A stretch of DNA of 64,000 nt, from NCBI GenBank assembly GCA_942159475.1, contig OW804094.1:20503067-20567066 (forward strand), given 5' to 3'. The notes beneath the pieces were generated by a model. The model saw only the letters and a list, made by a program, of their open reading frames with translations, was not told the origin of the DNA and did not search any database. This stretch comes from Sthenelais limicola (Eukaryota; Annelida; Polychaeta; Phyllodocida; Sigalionidae). The position numbers and the translations under genes are program-made. This document shows, in pieces, positions 31,672-42,090 of this stretch (its first letter is position 1; each line of letters begins with the position of its first letter).

Positions 31672-32425
31672 CACTTAGAGTGATATACTGTATGTGTTAT
31701 GTACTTAGAGTGGCATACTGTACATGTTATGCACTTAGAATGACATACTGTGCATGTTATGCACTTAGAGTGACATACTGTGCATGTTATGCACTTATAG
31801 TGACATACTGTACATGTTATGCACTTAGAGTGACATACTGTGCATGTTATGCACTCAGAATGGCATATTGTACATGTTATGCACTTAGAGTGACATACTG
31901 TGCATGTTATGCACTCAGAATGGCATACTGTACATGTTATGCACTTAGAGTGACATACTGTGCATGTTATGCACTTATAGTGACATACTGTGCATGTTAT
32001 GCACCTAGAGTGACATACTGTGCATGTTATGCACTTAGAGTGACATACTGTACATGTTATGCACTTAGGGTGGCATACTGTACATGTTATGCACTCAGAG
32101 TGACATACTGTACATGTTATGCACTTAGAGTGACATACTGTGCATGTTATGCACTTATAGTGACATACTGTACATGTTATGCACTTAGAGTGACATACTG
32201 TGCATGTTATGCACTCAGAATGGCATATTGTACATGTTATGCACTTAGAGTGACATACTGTGCATGTTATGCACTCAGAATGGCATACTGTACATGTTAT
32301 GCACTTAGAGTGACATACTGTACATGTTATGCACTTAGAGTTACATACTGTACATGTTATGCACTCAGAGTGACATACTGTACATGTTATGCACTCAGAG
32401 TGACATACTGTACATGTTATGCACT
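31672..32425 (+). repeat. 30-bp satellite-like array, about 25 copies
   Basis: The unit is AGAGTGACATACTGTACATG plus TTATGCACTT. Variant sites (TACATG/TGCATG, AGAG/ATAG/CAGAA) are ordered: 31753-31961 recurs at 32113-32321, a 360-bp higher-order period. Long Cys-rich frames on both strands are artefacts. Confidence 0.95.
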
Positions 32426-32429
32426 GGTC

Positions 32430-33114
32430 ACCCTGACTGGTGTGTACAATCCAGCATGCAGGGAGCAATAAGCTAACCCCAGCATGCAGGGTGTAATACA
32501 CTAACACCAGCATGCAGGGAGCAATAAGCAGAGATTGGTGACCTGCCTGTGACCCGCTCCCCGGGCTTATCCAACTAACACTTCCCCCGCAGATTAAGTG
32601 GGAGGTATCAATCAGGGTAATGGCTGCACCCTGGGGCTCATGGGCAGGGCAGAGGGATTGTGGTAGGAGCCACTAACATGGCCTGATGATGATGAGGGCC
32701 ACACTGGGGTAAAGCTGGGACTCCACTGGGCTGTTTTGTCGAGAGGAATTGCTTAATGTGCTTTGTATCTGCTGTTAAAAAACAACACTTTCACTTCTTT
32801 GGCATGTTGAACTAGAATCTGACATGTTTGTATTAAGTGGATGATGGCAAATGAAATGATAAGATAAGATACTCTGTTTTTTATTTGACATTTTCAGTGA
32901 GTACAAATGAGTACAAATGAGTACAAATGAGTAATTTACATAACTAGACAAATTGGTTGACATGCCACTTATGATACTAGTAACGAGAGTCCATCTCTTT
33001 CGGCTGTTACCCTAAATCTGGAATATTTTACTAAAGTCTACAGAAGGATAAAATAAAATAAAATAGAATGAACAATTAAGTTGACTTAGCACACTATGTA
33101 GAGGTGAACCAATA
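32430..33114. other. Mostly unique sequence
   Basis: CCAGCATGCAGGGAGCAATA recurs three times at 32451-32527, a ~35-bp mini-tandem. The 10-bp repeat GAGTACAAAT occurs 3.5 times at 32899-32933. No gene seen. Confidence 0.5.
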
Positions 33115-33348
33115 GTTTGCAATATTTCTTGGCGGGTAGCTAAGTAACTAAAATATACTCCACAGGATGACCTTCAAAACACTAGAATATATTTAATGCG
33201 CTGTCCTGAAATTTGGTACCGGAATTTGAATGACTTACAGCGCTAAACCACCCAAAAGGGAGAACATTCCGACCAAGAGAACTTGTGAATAAATGACGTT
33301 GAAAAATATATTTTGTGACTTGCAACTAATTTTTCTGTAACCCAGCAC
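33115..33348 (+). mobile_element. Family B MITE, right part
   Basis: AGTTTGCAATATTTCTTGGC through TTTTGTGACTTGCAACTAAT and CAGCACAT; the left third is missing. Confidence 0.75.
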
Positions 33349-33411
33349 ATATTGGCTATTCGCCTGATTAAATGATTAAATGAAAACCACTACATCCGCT
33401 ACATTTCATTA

Positions 33412-33613
33412 AGGAGATTTAGCAACCACCACGCACCAACACAACGCTAACGCATCCAGTTAACTAATTGTACATTACTACTGCTGTGGGTATATCTCAA
33501 GAGGTGCTAGGCCGAGGGCATCTGCAATGCAGGCCCCACAACGGTAATAATGTACTAAAAGTTAGTGGATGCGTTAGTGTTCTATTAGTGCGTTGGAGCT
33601 GCTAAATCTCCCT
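33412..33613. mobile_element. Foldback MITE H
   Basis: Left AGGAGATTTAGCAACCACCA and CGCTAACGCATCCA pair with right TGGATGCGTTAGTG and GCTGCTAAATCTCCCT. Flanking TA suggests a mariner-like target, but the edges are ambiguous by one base. Confidence 0.7.
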
Positions 33614-33967
33614 ATTTTTTGTCAAACCACTTTAGGAAGCAGTGGGCCGTTACACAACACACGTTCAAATATGTACTCATGATTATAAATAATTCAATCA
33701 GTCTAGCAATTGAAATATTTTTCGGCAATGGTATTTGCCTTTGTGAAAACCGTAATTGAAATTCCATTTGCCCAAATCCACAAGGGGAGGGATATGTGTA
33801 GACGCGGGCCTGGTAATTCCACCAACACTTCACAGGCCCGGATGGAGATAGAGCGGGGAAGAGACGGGCTGTAGGGAATGGATTGTCGGAGAGGAGAATG
33901 AGGTGAGAAAACGTGATGTAGTTTCAATTCCTTTGAGGCCCGGAGATAGGAGGACCATTGGAGCTGG
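33614..33967. other. No supported gene
   Basis: Two overlapping short minus frames (33612-33833, 33703-33927) lack recognisable features. Confidence 0.45.
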
Positions 33968-33971
33968 TAAT

Positions 33972-34206
33972 GGGTCAGATTTTCAGAAAATGTACAATTG
34001 GCAGCTCTACTTATTTTGAAAATTCTGCTAAATTAGGCTGAAAAATTATGAATACCAGGTTCATCTGAGTATATTTAGTATCGCATTGATTTAATGTATC
34101 AGTTCTGTTATGTTATGTTGCATTCTGAAGCTCTTTTTTGTTTTAAATGTGGGTTATTTGAGAGGATTGGTGAAGGCGAATTGTACATTTTCTGAAAATC
34201 TGACCC
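33972..34206 (+). mobile_element. Family A MITE with TAAT duplication
   Basis: Starts GGGTCAGATTTTCAGAAAAT, ends CTGAAAATCTGACCC. TAAT at 33968-33971 and 34207-34210 defines the 4-bp target duplication. Confidence 0.94.
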
Positions 34207-34354
34207 TAATAGTAACGACTTTTACTCCACGAGGGAGGAGGAGGTATTCTCGTTTTCATAGCTTCTAATTCTTTTTGGCATTGATTTGGTCAAAGGCCCA
34301 TTTGGGACGTATGTGTGTATTTTCCCTGCTTTTTCTTAATTGCACGCCCATGCT

Positions 34355-34950
34355 GTATGAGGAGAGTGATATAGGGGTGTGATAAATATACATTATTACA
34401 TGCCCATGCTGTATGAGGTTGATAATATAGGGGGTGCAATAAAAACACATTATTACACATCCATGATGTATGCGCTGAATAATATCTATAGATATAAATT
34501 ATTACATGCCCATACTGTATGAGGAGTATAATGTAGGGTGCAATAAATATACATTAGTACATGCCCATGCTCTATGAGGTGTATAATATAGGGTGCAATA
34601 AATATACATTAGTACATGCCCATGCTCTATGAGGTGTATAATATAGGGTGCAATAAATATACATTAGTACATGCCCATGCTCTATGAGGTGTATAATATA
34701 GGGTGCAATAAATATACATTAGTACATGCCCATGCTCTATGAGGTGTATAATATAGGGTGCAATAAATATACATTAGTACATGCCCATGCTCTATGAGGT
34801 GTATAATATAGGGTGCAATAAATATACATTATTACATGCCCATGCTCTATGAGGTGTTTAATATAGGGGGTGCAATAAATATACATTATTTCACACACAT
34901 GCTGTATGAGCTGTATAATATAGAGTGCAATAAATATTCATATTACACAT
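34355..34950 (+). repeat. ~55-bp minisatellite, about 11 copies
   Basis: The unit is ACATGCCCATGCTCTATGAG, GTGTATAATATAGGGTGCAA and TAAATATACATTAGT. Central units are nearly identical while edge units are diverged. Confidence 0.95.
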
Positions 34951-34996
34951 CCATGCAATAAAGGTATTGTATACATGCAGTATGACTATAACCAAT

Positions 34997-35210
34997 AAGG
35001 GTGGTCTCAACTAGCTGTGGTAAGCTCTGCGATAAGCCTTGCAATGGTCTGTGCTGGTTCTGTAGGTGGTTAGGAATGACGAGGTCCTTACCTAGATAGT
35101 CAGTGAATGATGTAGGCCGGAACTCGCCACTCCTCAACAACACAGCACCATCGTAAAGCTTACCGCAGAGCTTACCGCAGAGCTTACCGCAGCCAGTGGA
35201 GACCACCCTT
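34997..35210 (+). mobile_element. Family E foldback MITE, complete
   Basis: The TIRs start AAGGGTGGTCTCAACTAGCT and end GCCAGTGGAGACCACCCTT, continuing into GTAAGCTCTGCGATAAGC-type arms. Right-arm words GCTTACCGCAGA are tandemly triplicated. Confidence 0.85.
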
Positions 35211-35379
35211 TATAGTGATTCAGATTCAAAACCGCATGTTTATATATATATACATTTTCGTCTTTGCTAGGGGCATAATAACAAGTGACGGGAACTCGGT
35301 ATGGATGATCAAACAATTATTGCCTATTTTTCAATTTCTGGCACCACCGTAGTAGCCACACATACTATATTATTATTAT

Positions 35380-35788
35380 GTGATGTGTGTCAGGAAAATG
35401 AGTCACAAGTGACTAAAAATGGATTTTGAGATATTATCATATTTGAAATGATGAGATCAAGCCGATTCTAATGATAGTAAACAGTATGACATCTAAGTAG
35501 TGTTTCTATATTTTAAGTTTGAGATCTTTATTTTTTTTAAAAAAATGTTATTGATATTTTTGGGTGGATAATTACTAATAAAATACCTAAATATACTCCA
35601 TAAGATGACCTTAGAAATGCATAGATATATTTAAAACATTGCCTTGAAATTGTGTACACGTGTTAATGTTACTAGCAGTATTGGCCATCCCAAAAAATAG
35701 AATATTCCAACAAAGATATCTTATAACTAAATGAGTTTGAAAAATATCAATTTTGCGTCTTATGACTCATTTTCCTGAAACCCATCGC
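35380..35788 (+). mobile_element. Family B MITE
   Basis: Starts GTGATGTGTGTCAGGAAAAT, ends TTTTCCTGAAACCCATCGC. Target duplication not clear. Confidence 0.88.
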
Positions 35789-35790
35789 AA

Positions 35791-35829
35791 TATGTCGGTC
35801 CCTCTACTGTGAGGCAAGGGCCCAAATCC
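35791..35829 (+). repeat. Left copy of ~38-bp direct repeat flanking an A element
   Basis: TATGTCGGTCC and ACTGTGAGGCAAGG recur at 36075-36116 as TATGTCAGTCC and ACTGTGAGGCAAGG, with about six substitutions. Confidence 0.8.
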
Positions 35830-35839
35830 ATATATATAT

Positions 35840-36073
35840 GGGTCAGATTTTCAGAAAATGTACAATTTGGAGCTCTATACATTTAGTAAATTCTGCTAAA
35901 TTAGGCTGCAATTTGGTCAACACTAGGTAAATTTGAGTATATTTGCATTGCATTGATTCTAGCTATGTGTTTGGTTAGGTTGAACTGTATTTTAAACTTT
36001 ATTTTTGTCAGAATTTTGGGTTATTTCAGAGAATTGGTGATGGTGAATTGTACATTTTCTAAAAATCTGACCC
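35840..36073 (+). mobile_element. Family A MITE
   Basis: Starts GGGTCAGATTTTCAGAAAAT, ends CTAAAAATCTGACCC. ATAT at 35836-35839 and 36074-36077. Confidence 0.93.
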
Positions 36074-36074
36074 A

Positions 36075-36116
36075 TATGTCAGTCCATCCACTGTGAGGCA
36101 AGGACACAAAATCCCT
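36075..36116 (+). repeat. Right copy of ~38-bp direct repeat
   Basis: Partner of 35791-35829. The pair extends well beyond the 4-bp ATAT duplication. Confidence 0.8.
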
Positions 36117-36361
36117 GGATCATTCTCTGCGGTCACGCCATTCAGCACAAAGCGGAAGTTGGACCCATGATAGGCCTGCGTGCGCATCCCGTGCTTGATA
36201 CACAGGGGGCCGCCATCTTTAATAGCTCCAGGACCCGTGCCTTGGTGCGCATGAGCAGACTGCCTGCCTGGAATCAACTTCCGGCTGCATGAGCACGGAC
36301 TGGTAATTGGTCTTGTACCTCTGGGCTTTCACGCCATCTTGTAAAACCAACAGATTTTTTA
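36117..36361. other. Exon-like but unassigned sequence
   Basis: A minus-strand frame (36277-36059) has balanced, protein-like composition in its middle (CIKHGMRTQAYHGSNFRFVL) and higher GC than its surroundings. I found no clear splice site pair and no family match. It runs out into the A element. Confidence 0.25.
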
Positions 36362-36654
36362 TGTGTTCTAGGAAAATGAGTCACAAGTCGCAAAGTTGAT
36401 TTTTCTTTAAGTGTTTTATTCACAAGTTCTCTTTCTAGGAATGGCCTCAGTCTTTGCTACTTTATTAATAACTCTCCACCAAAAAATATGCCACTTTTTC
36501 TTTCAAAAATAAAAATATGAAACCTAAAATACATAAACACTTCTTGGATGTCCCTAGTGTTTACCATCTTTAGAATCGGCTTGATCTCATCTTTTCAAAT
36601 ATGATGATATCTCAAAATCCAATTTTTGTGACTCATTTTGCTGTGACACACCAC
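36362..36654 (-). mobile_element. Family B MITE, internally deleted
   Basis: ATGTGTTCTAGGAAAATGAG to TGTGACACACCAC, about 290 bp: roughly 110 bp of the middle is missing. Confidence 0.82.
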
Positions 36655-36827
36655 GTTTTAGTTCTGGCCATACATGGGCCCTTGTGAAGTGACACTCCAT
36701 TACCCATAGCATGTCCCCATGGAGTGCATTCCTTCCCATGACAACTGTAGGCCTCATGTTTGACTGGTGTTTAAGAATCATCGTAGGAATCAAACATCAG
36801 TTGTCAAAATGATATTCTATGGAAGAG

Positions 36828-37646
36828 TCTGAGTGAGTGAGTGAGTGAGTGAGTTTGGTTGCTTTACGATCTTATCAACACATTTGATATGATTATATCT
36901 GTATTAAAATATCAAGGGCGGGAGAGCTGAGAGGGAGGCAGTTTATGATCATACCCAGGAAATAGAGATAGAGAAGAAGGGAGAGATAGACAGAGAAAAG
37001 AGAAAGAAAGGCCCTTTATGGTCTTACCCAGGAAATAGAGGTAAAGAAGAAGGGAGAGAGAGACAGAGAAAAGAGACAGAAAGGCACTTTATGGTCATAC
37101 CCAGGAAATAGAGATAGAGAAGAAGGGAGAGAGTGACAGGGAAAAGAGACAGAAAGGCACTTTATGGTCTTACCCAGGAAATAGAGATAGAGAAGAAGGG
37201 AGAGAGAGAAGAGAAAAGAGACAGGAAGGCACTTTATTATCATATCCAGGAAATAGAGGTAAAGAAGAAGGGAGAGAGTGACAGAGAAAAGAAACAGAAA
37301 GAAAGGTACTTTTATGGTCTTACCCAGGAAATAGAGGTAAAGAAGAAGGGAGAGAGTGACAGGGAAAAGAGACAGAAAGGCACTTTATGGTCATACCCAG
37401 GAAATAGAGATAGAGAAGAAGGGAGAGAGTGACAGGGAAAAGAGACAGAAAGGCACTTTATGGTCTTACCCAGGGAATAGAGATAGAGAAGAAGGGAGAG
37501 AGAGACAGAGAAAACGAGACATAAAGGCACTTTATGGTCATACCCAGGAAATAGAGATAGAGAAGAAGGGAGAGAGAGACAGAGAAAAAGGGAGAGAGAG
37601 ACAGAGAAAAGAGACAGAAAGGCACTTTATGGTCGTACCCAGGACC
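36828..37646 (+). repeat. Family C modular repeat
   Basis: One head module with a GAGT tract, then about eight body modules of roughly 90 bp (AAATAGAGATAGAGAAGAAG, GACAGAAAGGCACTTTATGG), ending CCCAGGACC. Lys/Glu-rich frames on both strands are artefacts. Confidence 0.9.
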
Positions 37647-38249
37647 ATGGAAGAGCCTGATGAATTCGTTGTAAAGTTATATCTGATACTGAGTTTATGT
37701 ATGTGAAAAGGCTTTTAGTAGAAAAGAAATACGTGAAATGTTGAGTCAACATTAATGTACCTTTTTCTTTGATAATTCTAGAAATTGAACAGGTTAATGC
37801 TGTCTATAAAATAAAAATATATAGGGTCAAACTGGTGGAAGCCTGTTAATACTGTTTGACGAAATGTTTGATATTATTTAGAACCACACGGGCAAGACAA
37901 AAGCTTTCCCCAAACCGTAAATAGGTCACTACTTGTCTATTTCCTGGAGACGTCACGTTCAGGGAGACATCTGGCGGAAGGAACAAGTGGTAATATCAAT
38001 TTAAACACTGAGGAGCTGACCCAGATAATGGCCTCCCACGTGACATGCACGTGATTGCCTGGCGGACGTACCAATTAGGTCAAGTCGTCAGTGGGTGTGA
38101 TTTAAGATAGTCGTCCATCATTCTTATTGGCGTGAAGCCGTTAAACTCTTCAGGGTAATGTCAGTGCACATATTCTGTACTTTAACATCCACTGTCTTGT
38201 AAACCTACACTGTGTAAATCCATTAAATGGATCCATGTTTTGGATATTA
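37647..38249. other. Unique sequence with paired CACGTG motifs
   Basis: Low-repeat stretch. Two CACGTG palindromes lie 11 bp apart (38037-38042 and 38048-38053), with GACGTCACG at 37959. No gene is supported; a regulatory role is speculation. Confidence 0.35.
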
Positions 38250-38300
38250 AGGGCGTGCATAATACATAGAGAGAATGACCCAAATTTATTGGACGAGATT
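38250..38300 (-). repeat. Fragment resembling palindrome J7
   Basis: ATAGAGAGAATGACCCAAAT and TTATTGGACGAGATTCGTCC match the arm of J7. GGACGAGATTCGTCC is itself a near-perfect palindrome. Confidence 0.5.
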
Positions 38301-38817
38301 CGTCCACATAAGCACGATGCTGTAGGCAGAGTGCCCCACTGAAAGCCCGCTGACAGCCCCGTTAGTAGGCCTACAATGGTGCCCACTGTGTGATCATGCA
38401 GTATTTAGGCCTACTGATATTGTTGAATTAAAACGTTTATATCGTGGCCATTTCTGGAGCTACATTAATAAAACTTATATCATTCGATAGAGAATTTAAT
38501 GCTCTATTCACTGATGTGGTTTGTATTATGTATTTCTATAATTATTGTACCAGAATCACGGGAGGATTACCGATCGCGGGGATTTGTTTACACGCTTCGT
38601 GGAGCGCCAAAGCTCAGCGAAGCATATCAACAAAGCTATTTTTAGACAACTACATTTTTATAGTACATGTATGTCTTTTCTACAAAACACTAAGATGTTT
38701 TTCATCTTTTGGGTGGAAAAGAATGGAATCCATCCCAGCATGCACCATAATAAACACCCAGTGAGACATGCAAGTCAAGTAAATATCCTCCTTTTCGGAC
38801 CCGCTGGCTTCGCCTCT
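38301..38817. other. Unique sequence, no supported gene
   Basis: Two overlapping ~106-codon plus frames (38444-38764, 38545-38871) and a 78-codon minus frame show no domain. GTGGAGCGCCAAAGCTCAGCG is moderately GC-rich. Confidence 0.35.
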
Positions 38818-38869
38818 GGATTATACACCAGTGCACGAGCAGCCCCTCAATGTCGGTCCCTAATCCTTT
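38818..38869 (+). repeat. Solitary copy of the 68-bp minisatellite unit
   Basis: GGATTATACACCAGTGCACG, then AGCAGCCCCTCAATGTCGGT and CTAATCCTTT, matches most of one unit of the arrays at 21425 and 23885, nearer the unit 1 variant. No tandem neighbours. Confidence 0.8.
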
Positions 38870-39244
38870 AAGAGGGATGTGGTTGAGTTGGCTGCATCAG
38901 AGTTACATTGTTGGCTGGAGCACTTCATAGCCTCCACTAAGGGATACATAGCTAAGCCTGATATATAAATAAAATCCTAAAAAAACAGCCAATGGATGCA
39001 TCTGCCGGTAAATGGCCTTGTGGGTTAATAGCAAGGTTTACTCAGGACAGAGCGCTGGGGGCTGGTTCATAACATTATCTACACAGCATCATTTATGGCA
39101 AATAAAGAATTTTCTTATCTTATCTTGTCCTTACTAGGGGCTGGTTCATAACATTATCATTACTTCAGATTTTCCTTGCCTTCATTGCTAAGCGGCTGGT
39201 GAGGAACCTTTAGGACTTTGCTATGCATTCACACAATGCAGCCA
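38870..39244. other. Unique; possible retroposon tail
   Basis: CTGGTTCATAACATTATC occurs twice (39063, 39140). ATTTATGGCAAATAAAGAAT followed by TTATCTTATCTT (39090-39128) resembles a non-LTR element 3' end. Confidence 0.4.
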
Positions 39245-39320
39245 CCACCAGACTTCTACCCGCCGGACATCTACCCGCCGGACATCTACCCGCCGGACAT
39301 CTACCCACTGAACATTTAAC
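39245..39320 (+). repeat. 15-bp tandem repeat
   Basis: CTACCCGCCGGACAT repeats three times, with diverged units (CTACCCACTGAACAT, CTACACACCAGACAT) after. Confidence 0.9.
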
Positions 39321-39427
39321 CACCAGACATCTACACACCAGACATTCTCCATCCTAGGACATTCACCCGCCTTATATGCTGTTTTAAAGGTTCATTCTCA
39401 GTGATTAAAACAAAAATAATTTTACCA

Positions 39428-39556
39428 AATTTACTCATATTCTGACTTATAGGACTGAATGTATCAATATTCTGCTGCTGTTATATGTTTTTACAAGAGT
39501 TACTCATATTCTGACTGACAGGACTGATTTATCAATATTCTGCTGCTGTTATATTT
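39428..39556 (+). repeat. Family K repeat, tandem pair
   Basis: TTACTCATATTCTGACTTAT and TCAATATTCTGCTGCTGTTA are repeated twice about 72 bp apart. The same words occur at 30940, 57665 and 58985. Confidence 0.75.
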
Positions 39557-39599
39557 CAGTTGTTACTAAAAGACACAACACAAATAAAACAAAAGATAA

Positions 39600-39998
39600 A
39601 CCAAATTTCCCACCAAAGCAAGGGAAATAGCTCAGCAAGGACCATTCTAAGTGAGAATTAGTTATGCAACATGCCCCAGGCTGAGATAGATTCAGCCTTG
39701 AGGCTTGGCTGGTGGGGCATGTGCCTGGCTACACTATGTCTGAGGTAAGTAAAGAGTTGGCCGCGGGCGGACCATCCCCCGCACGCACGCGCCTCCCTAT
39801 GTAAGTGATATAGCCGTTATTTACTGTCCAGGCTCATGTCCAGTCCTGCTGACCAGCAGACTATATAGGCTCACTACCAGATCCCTCCATTATACATAGA
39901 ACTAGTTTGGCATGATTTGGGGCTATAGTGGGCAATATGGCCAACATATTGCTACATAATCACCCGTGCCAGGCGTGACCTGAATTAGGACAAGAAAT
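39600..39998. other. Unique sequence, nothing recognised
   Basis: No long frame or known repeat. GCTGAGATAGATTCAGC is a small inverted repeat. Confidence 0.45.
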
Positions 39999-40233
39999 GG
40001 GTCACATTTCCAGAAAATGTACAATTTAGCTTCATCATTCCTCTCAAATAACCCAAATTTCAGACGACAATAAAGTTCAAAATACAGTTCAACCTAGCCA
40101 AACAGATTGCTAGAATCAACCCAATGCCAAATATTCTTGAATTTATCTGGTATTGACCAAATTGCAGCCTAATTTAGCAGAATTTACTAAATGTGTAGAG
40201 CTGCCAATTGTACATTTTTTGAAAATCTGACCC
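39999..40233 (-). mobile_element. Family A MITE
   Basis: Starts GGGTCACATTTCCAGAAAAT, ends TTGAAAATCTGACCC. Confidence 0.92.
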
Positions 40234-40283
40234 GATGCTGGAAGAGACGACACTTGGATGAGGAAGTTCCCTCCCGTTATATG

Positions 40284-40307
40284 TTACATTTTCTGAAAAT
40301 CTGACCC
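40284..40307 (+). mobile_element. Solo family A terminus
   Basis: TTACATTTTCTGAAAATCTG followed by ACCC, with no partner nearby. Confidence 0.7.
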
Positions 40308-40372
40308 TCATAAGCCTCTGAGCCTGTGGATGTATTTGTACTGCCAATAAAAATTAAAAAAAAAAAAAAAAT
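40308..40372 (+). repeat. Possible retroposon 3' tail with poly-A
   Basis: GGATGTATTTGTACTGCCAA and TAAAAATT then about 16 A. It resembles a non-LTR element end; no body is recognised. Confidence 0.4.
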
Positions 40373-40551
40373 AAGTGTGAGGAGCAGATACTATGTACAA
40401 ACGAACTTTAAAATGTGAAATAGCATTCAGGATCAGCCAAGGTTAAGGGCAAAATATCCTTAAGTAACTCTAAATGGATTTGAGTCATCCATGAGCTATC
40501 AGGTTCCTGCAATCTGTTTTCACTTCTCTCTCCACCTACTATCAAAGCTCT

Positions 40552-41130
40552 TGTAAAGAAGACTAAGGGTTTTTAGCCCATAGGTTCAGTAAGATGAAGA
40601 AGTGAGACAAGAAGTCCGAGGTTGTAGTTCGTCTGGATTCGGCCTAGGCGGTGGTGACTCAGCGAGTAACAGAGTGCCTAGGTCCGAATGGTCACTTTAT
40701 TTTATACTCCACAATCATGAATTATTCATACAATCAAACCCAGGAAATATTCCACTAGCTCTTCCCCTTCCCTCTAATTGGTTGAGGGAGAGAGAATCTT
40801 CCTTGCCCACACGCCGACCTCTGCTCCCCAGGCAGAGACCATATATGGAATGCACGCAGGTCGGATCCCTCTCCTCAGCCTTCCCCCTCCCACCCCTTAC
40901 TCATGGATCCCATGGCTCGTGCCAGCCCCCCCTCCCTCTTGGCCCTTCCCCCCTCTTGATACCCCAGAGCAGTGTATAAGTAATTAGGTCGGGCTGGGGG
41001 AGGTGGGGTGAGCCCTGAGTGGCTCATCCCCCCCCTCCCTCCTGGCCAGGCCACGTGTGGCGTGCGTGCCCTGACCATGATCAGGGCTAAATAGGTCGGG
41101 TCTGGGATCCAAAGATGCCAATTCTTTACA
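40552..41130 (-). repeat. 3' LTR (579 bp)
   Basis: It matches 49284-49860 apart from an extra AG in GTAACAGAGTGCC. The sense strand carries TATAAAA (40706-40700) overlapped by AATAAA (40701-40696), so promoter and polyadenylation signals nearly coincide. Short frames inside it on either strand are not genes. Confidence 0.96.
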
Positions 41131-41160
41131 TTCGTCCCATATTTTATTTTTGTTGAAAGC
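41131..41160 (-). promoter_or_regulatory. Putative polypurine tract region
   Basis: Just before the 3' LTR the sense strand reads AAAAATAAAATATGGGACGA, purine-rich but interrupted by T and C. It is at the expected place for plus-strand priming, though weak. Confidence 0.4.
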
Positions 41161-42090
41161 TTTCTTTCGAACAAAATATTTAGCCACTGATCAACCCAGT
41201 CCAACCAGACAAGAGAAATAGAAATAAGGTTACATAATTTACACACACAAAATCATAGAAAAGGGTAAAGTAAAAGTATTATAAATTATTATATCTGTAG
41301 ACCTAACGGGTCAAGATAGAAAGTTTCCAAAGGGAGTGGCTCTATTAAAAGGAGTGTTCATTTATATCAGAGGCCATCACCCTGCACTAAAAAGTCTTTT
41401 AGTCGAATATTATGTAAGAGAAGTCTCTGTGTTTTTAAGTGTGCTCCTGAACACTGTTAAATGTCTTCCTTTGTACTGAGCTAGTACTCACAAAAGTTCT
41501 CCAATACGGTCGTCACCGCCGTCTCCTCTGCCCGGCCGGTCAGCCGAGGCCCCCGCTGGACCTCGTCGCTGACCGACAGGACGCCCGTCTCTTTCTCTCT
41601 CCTCCTTTGGCCATGGAGAGTGAGAGCGGTTGGGTAGTCAACACTACAATATTTCCATTTTTAACCTCAAACGCTACAGAACACATGTCGACTTTACTGT
41701 AGCATCACGTATAAACTCTTATTATTTGGAAAAAATACCTCTTCAAAGCAGAATGGTCGGAGACAAGGTGAGGGCTTCGATTCCATGGTGCTTCCTCTCA
41801 GGCTCCTCTGTCTCGACCGATTCTGTTTGTGTAAAAACAACTTCTCACAATGAGAGTTGAAATAAAAATACCTATTTGGGCTGGATCCTTGTTCACGGAT
41901 TCCACCATTTCCTCCCGAGAGAGAAAATGGATTTCACCCAGGTATACTACTCTGTGTTCTGTGATCTCCCTCGCACCCGAGAAGAGGACAGAACAAAAAT
42001 TAATAGTAAATATTAAACAAGAGTAAGTTACAGACAAGTTCAAAAAGTGTTTGTTACCCCAGAGAAACCCAATAAACATTGGTAGACTAA
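41161..42090 (-). other. Element 3' untranslated region
   Basis: There are 930 bp between the env stop and the polypurine region. A GC-rich island at 41505-41640 contains a minus-strand frame open for about 58 codons (41660-41481) with no ATG, overlapped near its end by a GTGAGTAC donor-like word (41491-41484). A plus frame (41630-41860) and a minus frame (41798-42079) have no recognised domain. Confidence 0.6.

Noticed and set aside
31672..32425. CRISPR-like array of 30-bp repeats
   Set aside because: No spacers between repeats.
31569..32513. Long Cys-rich open frames on both strands (up to 314 codons)
   Set aside because: They are the 30-bp array translated; the unit length divisible by 3 keeps frames open, and both strands are equally open.
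40602..41246. Proteins encoded in the LTR region (repeated at 49383-49808)
   Set aside because: Overlapping frames on both strands within the LTR; Pro-rich by composition, with no retroelement function expected there.
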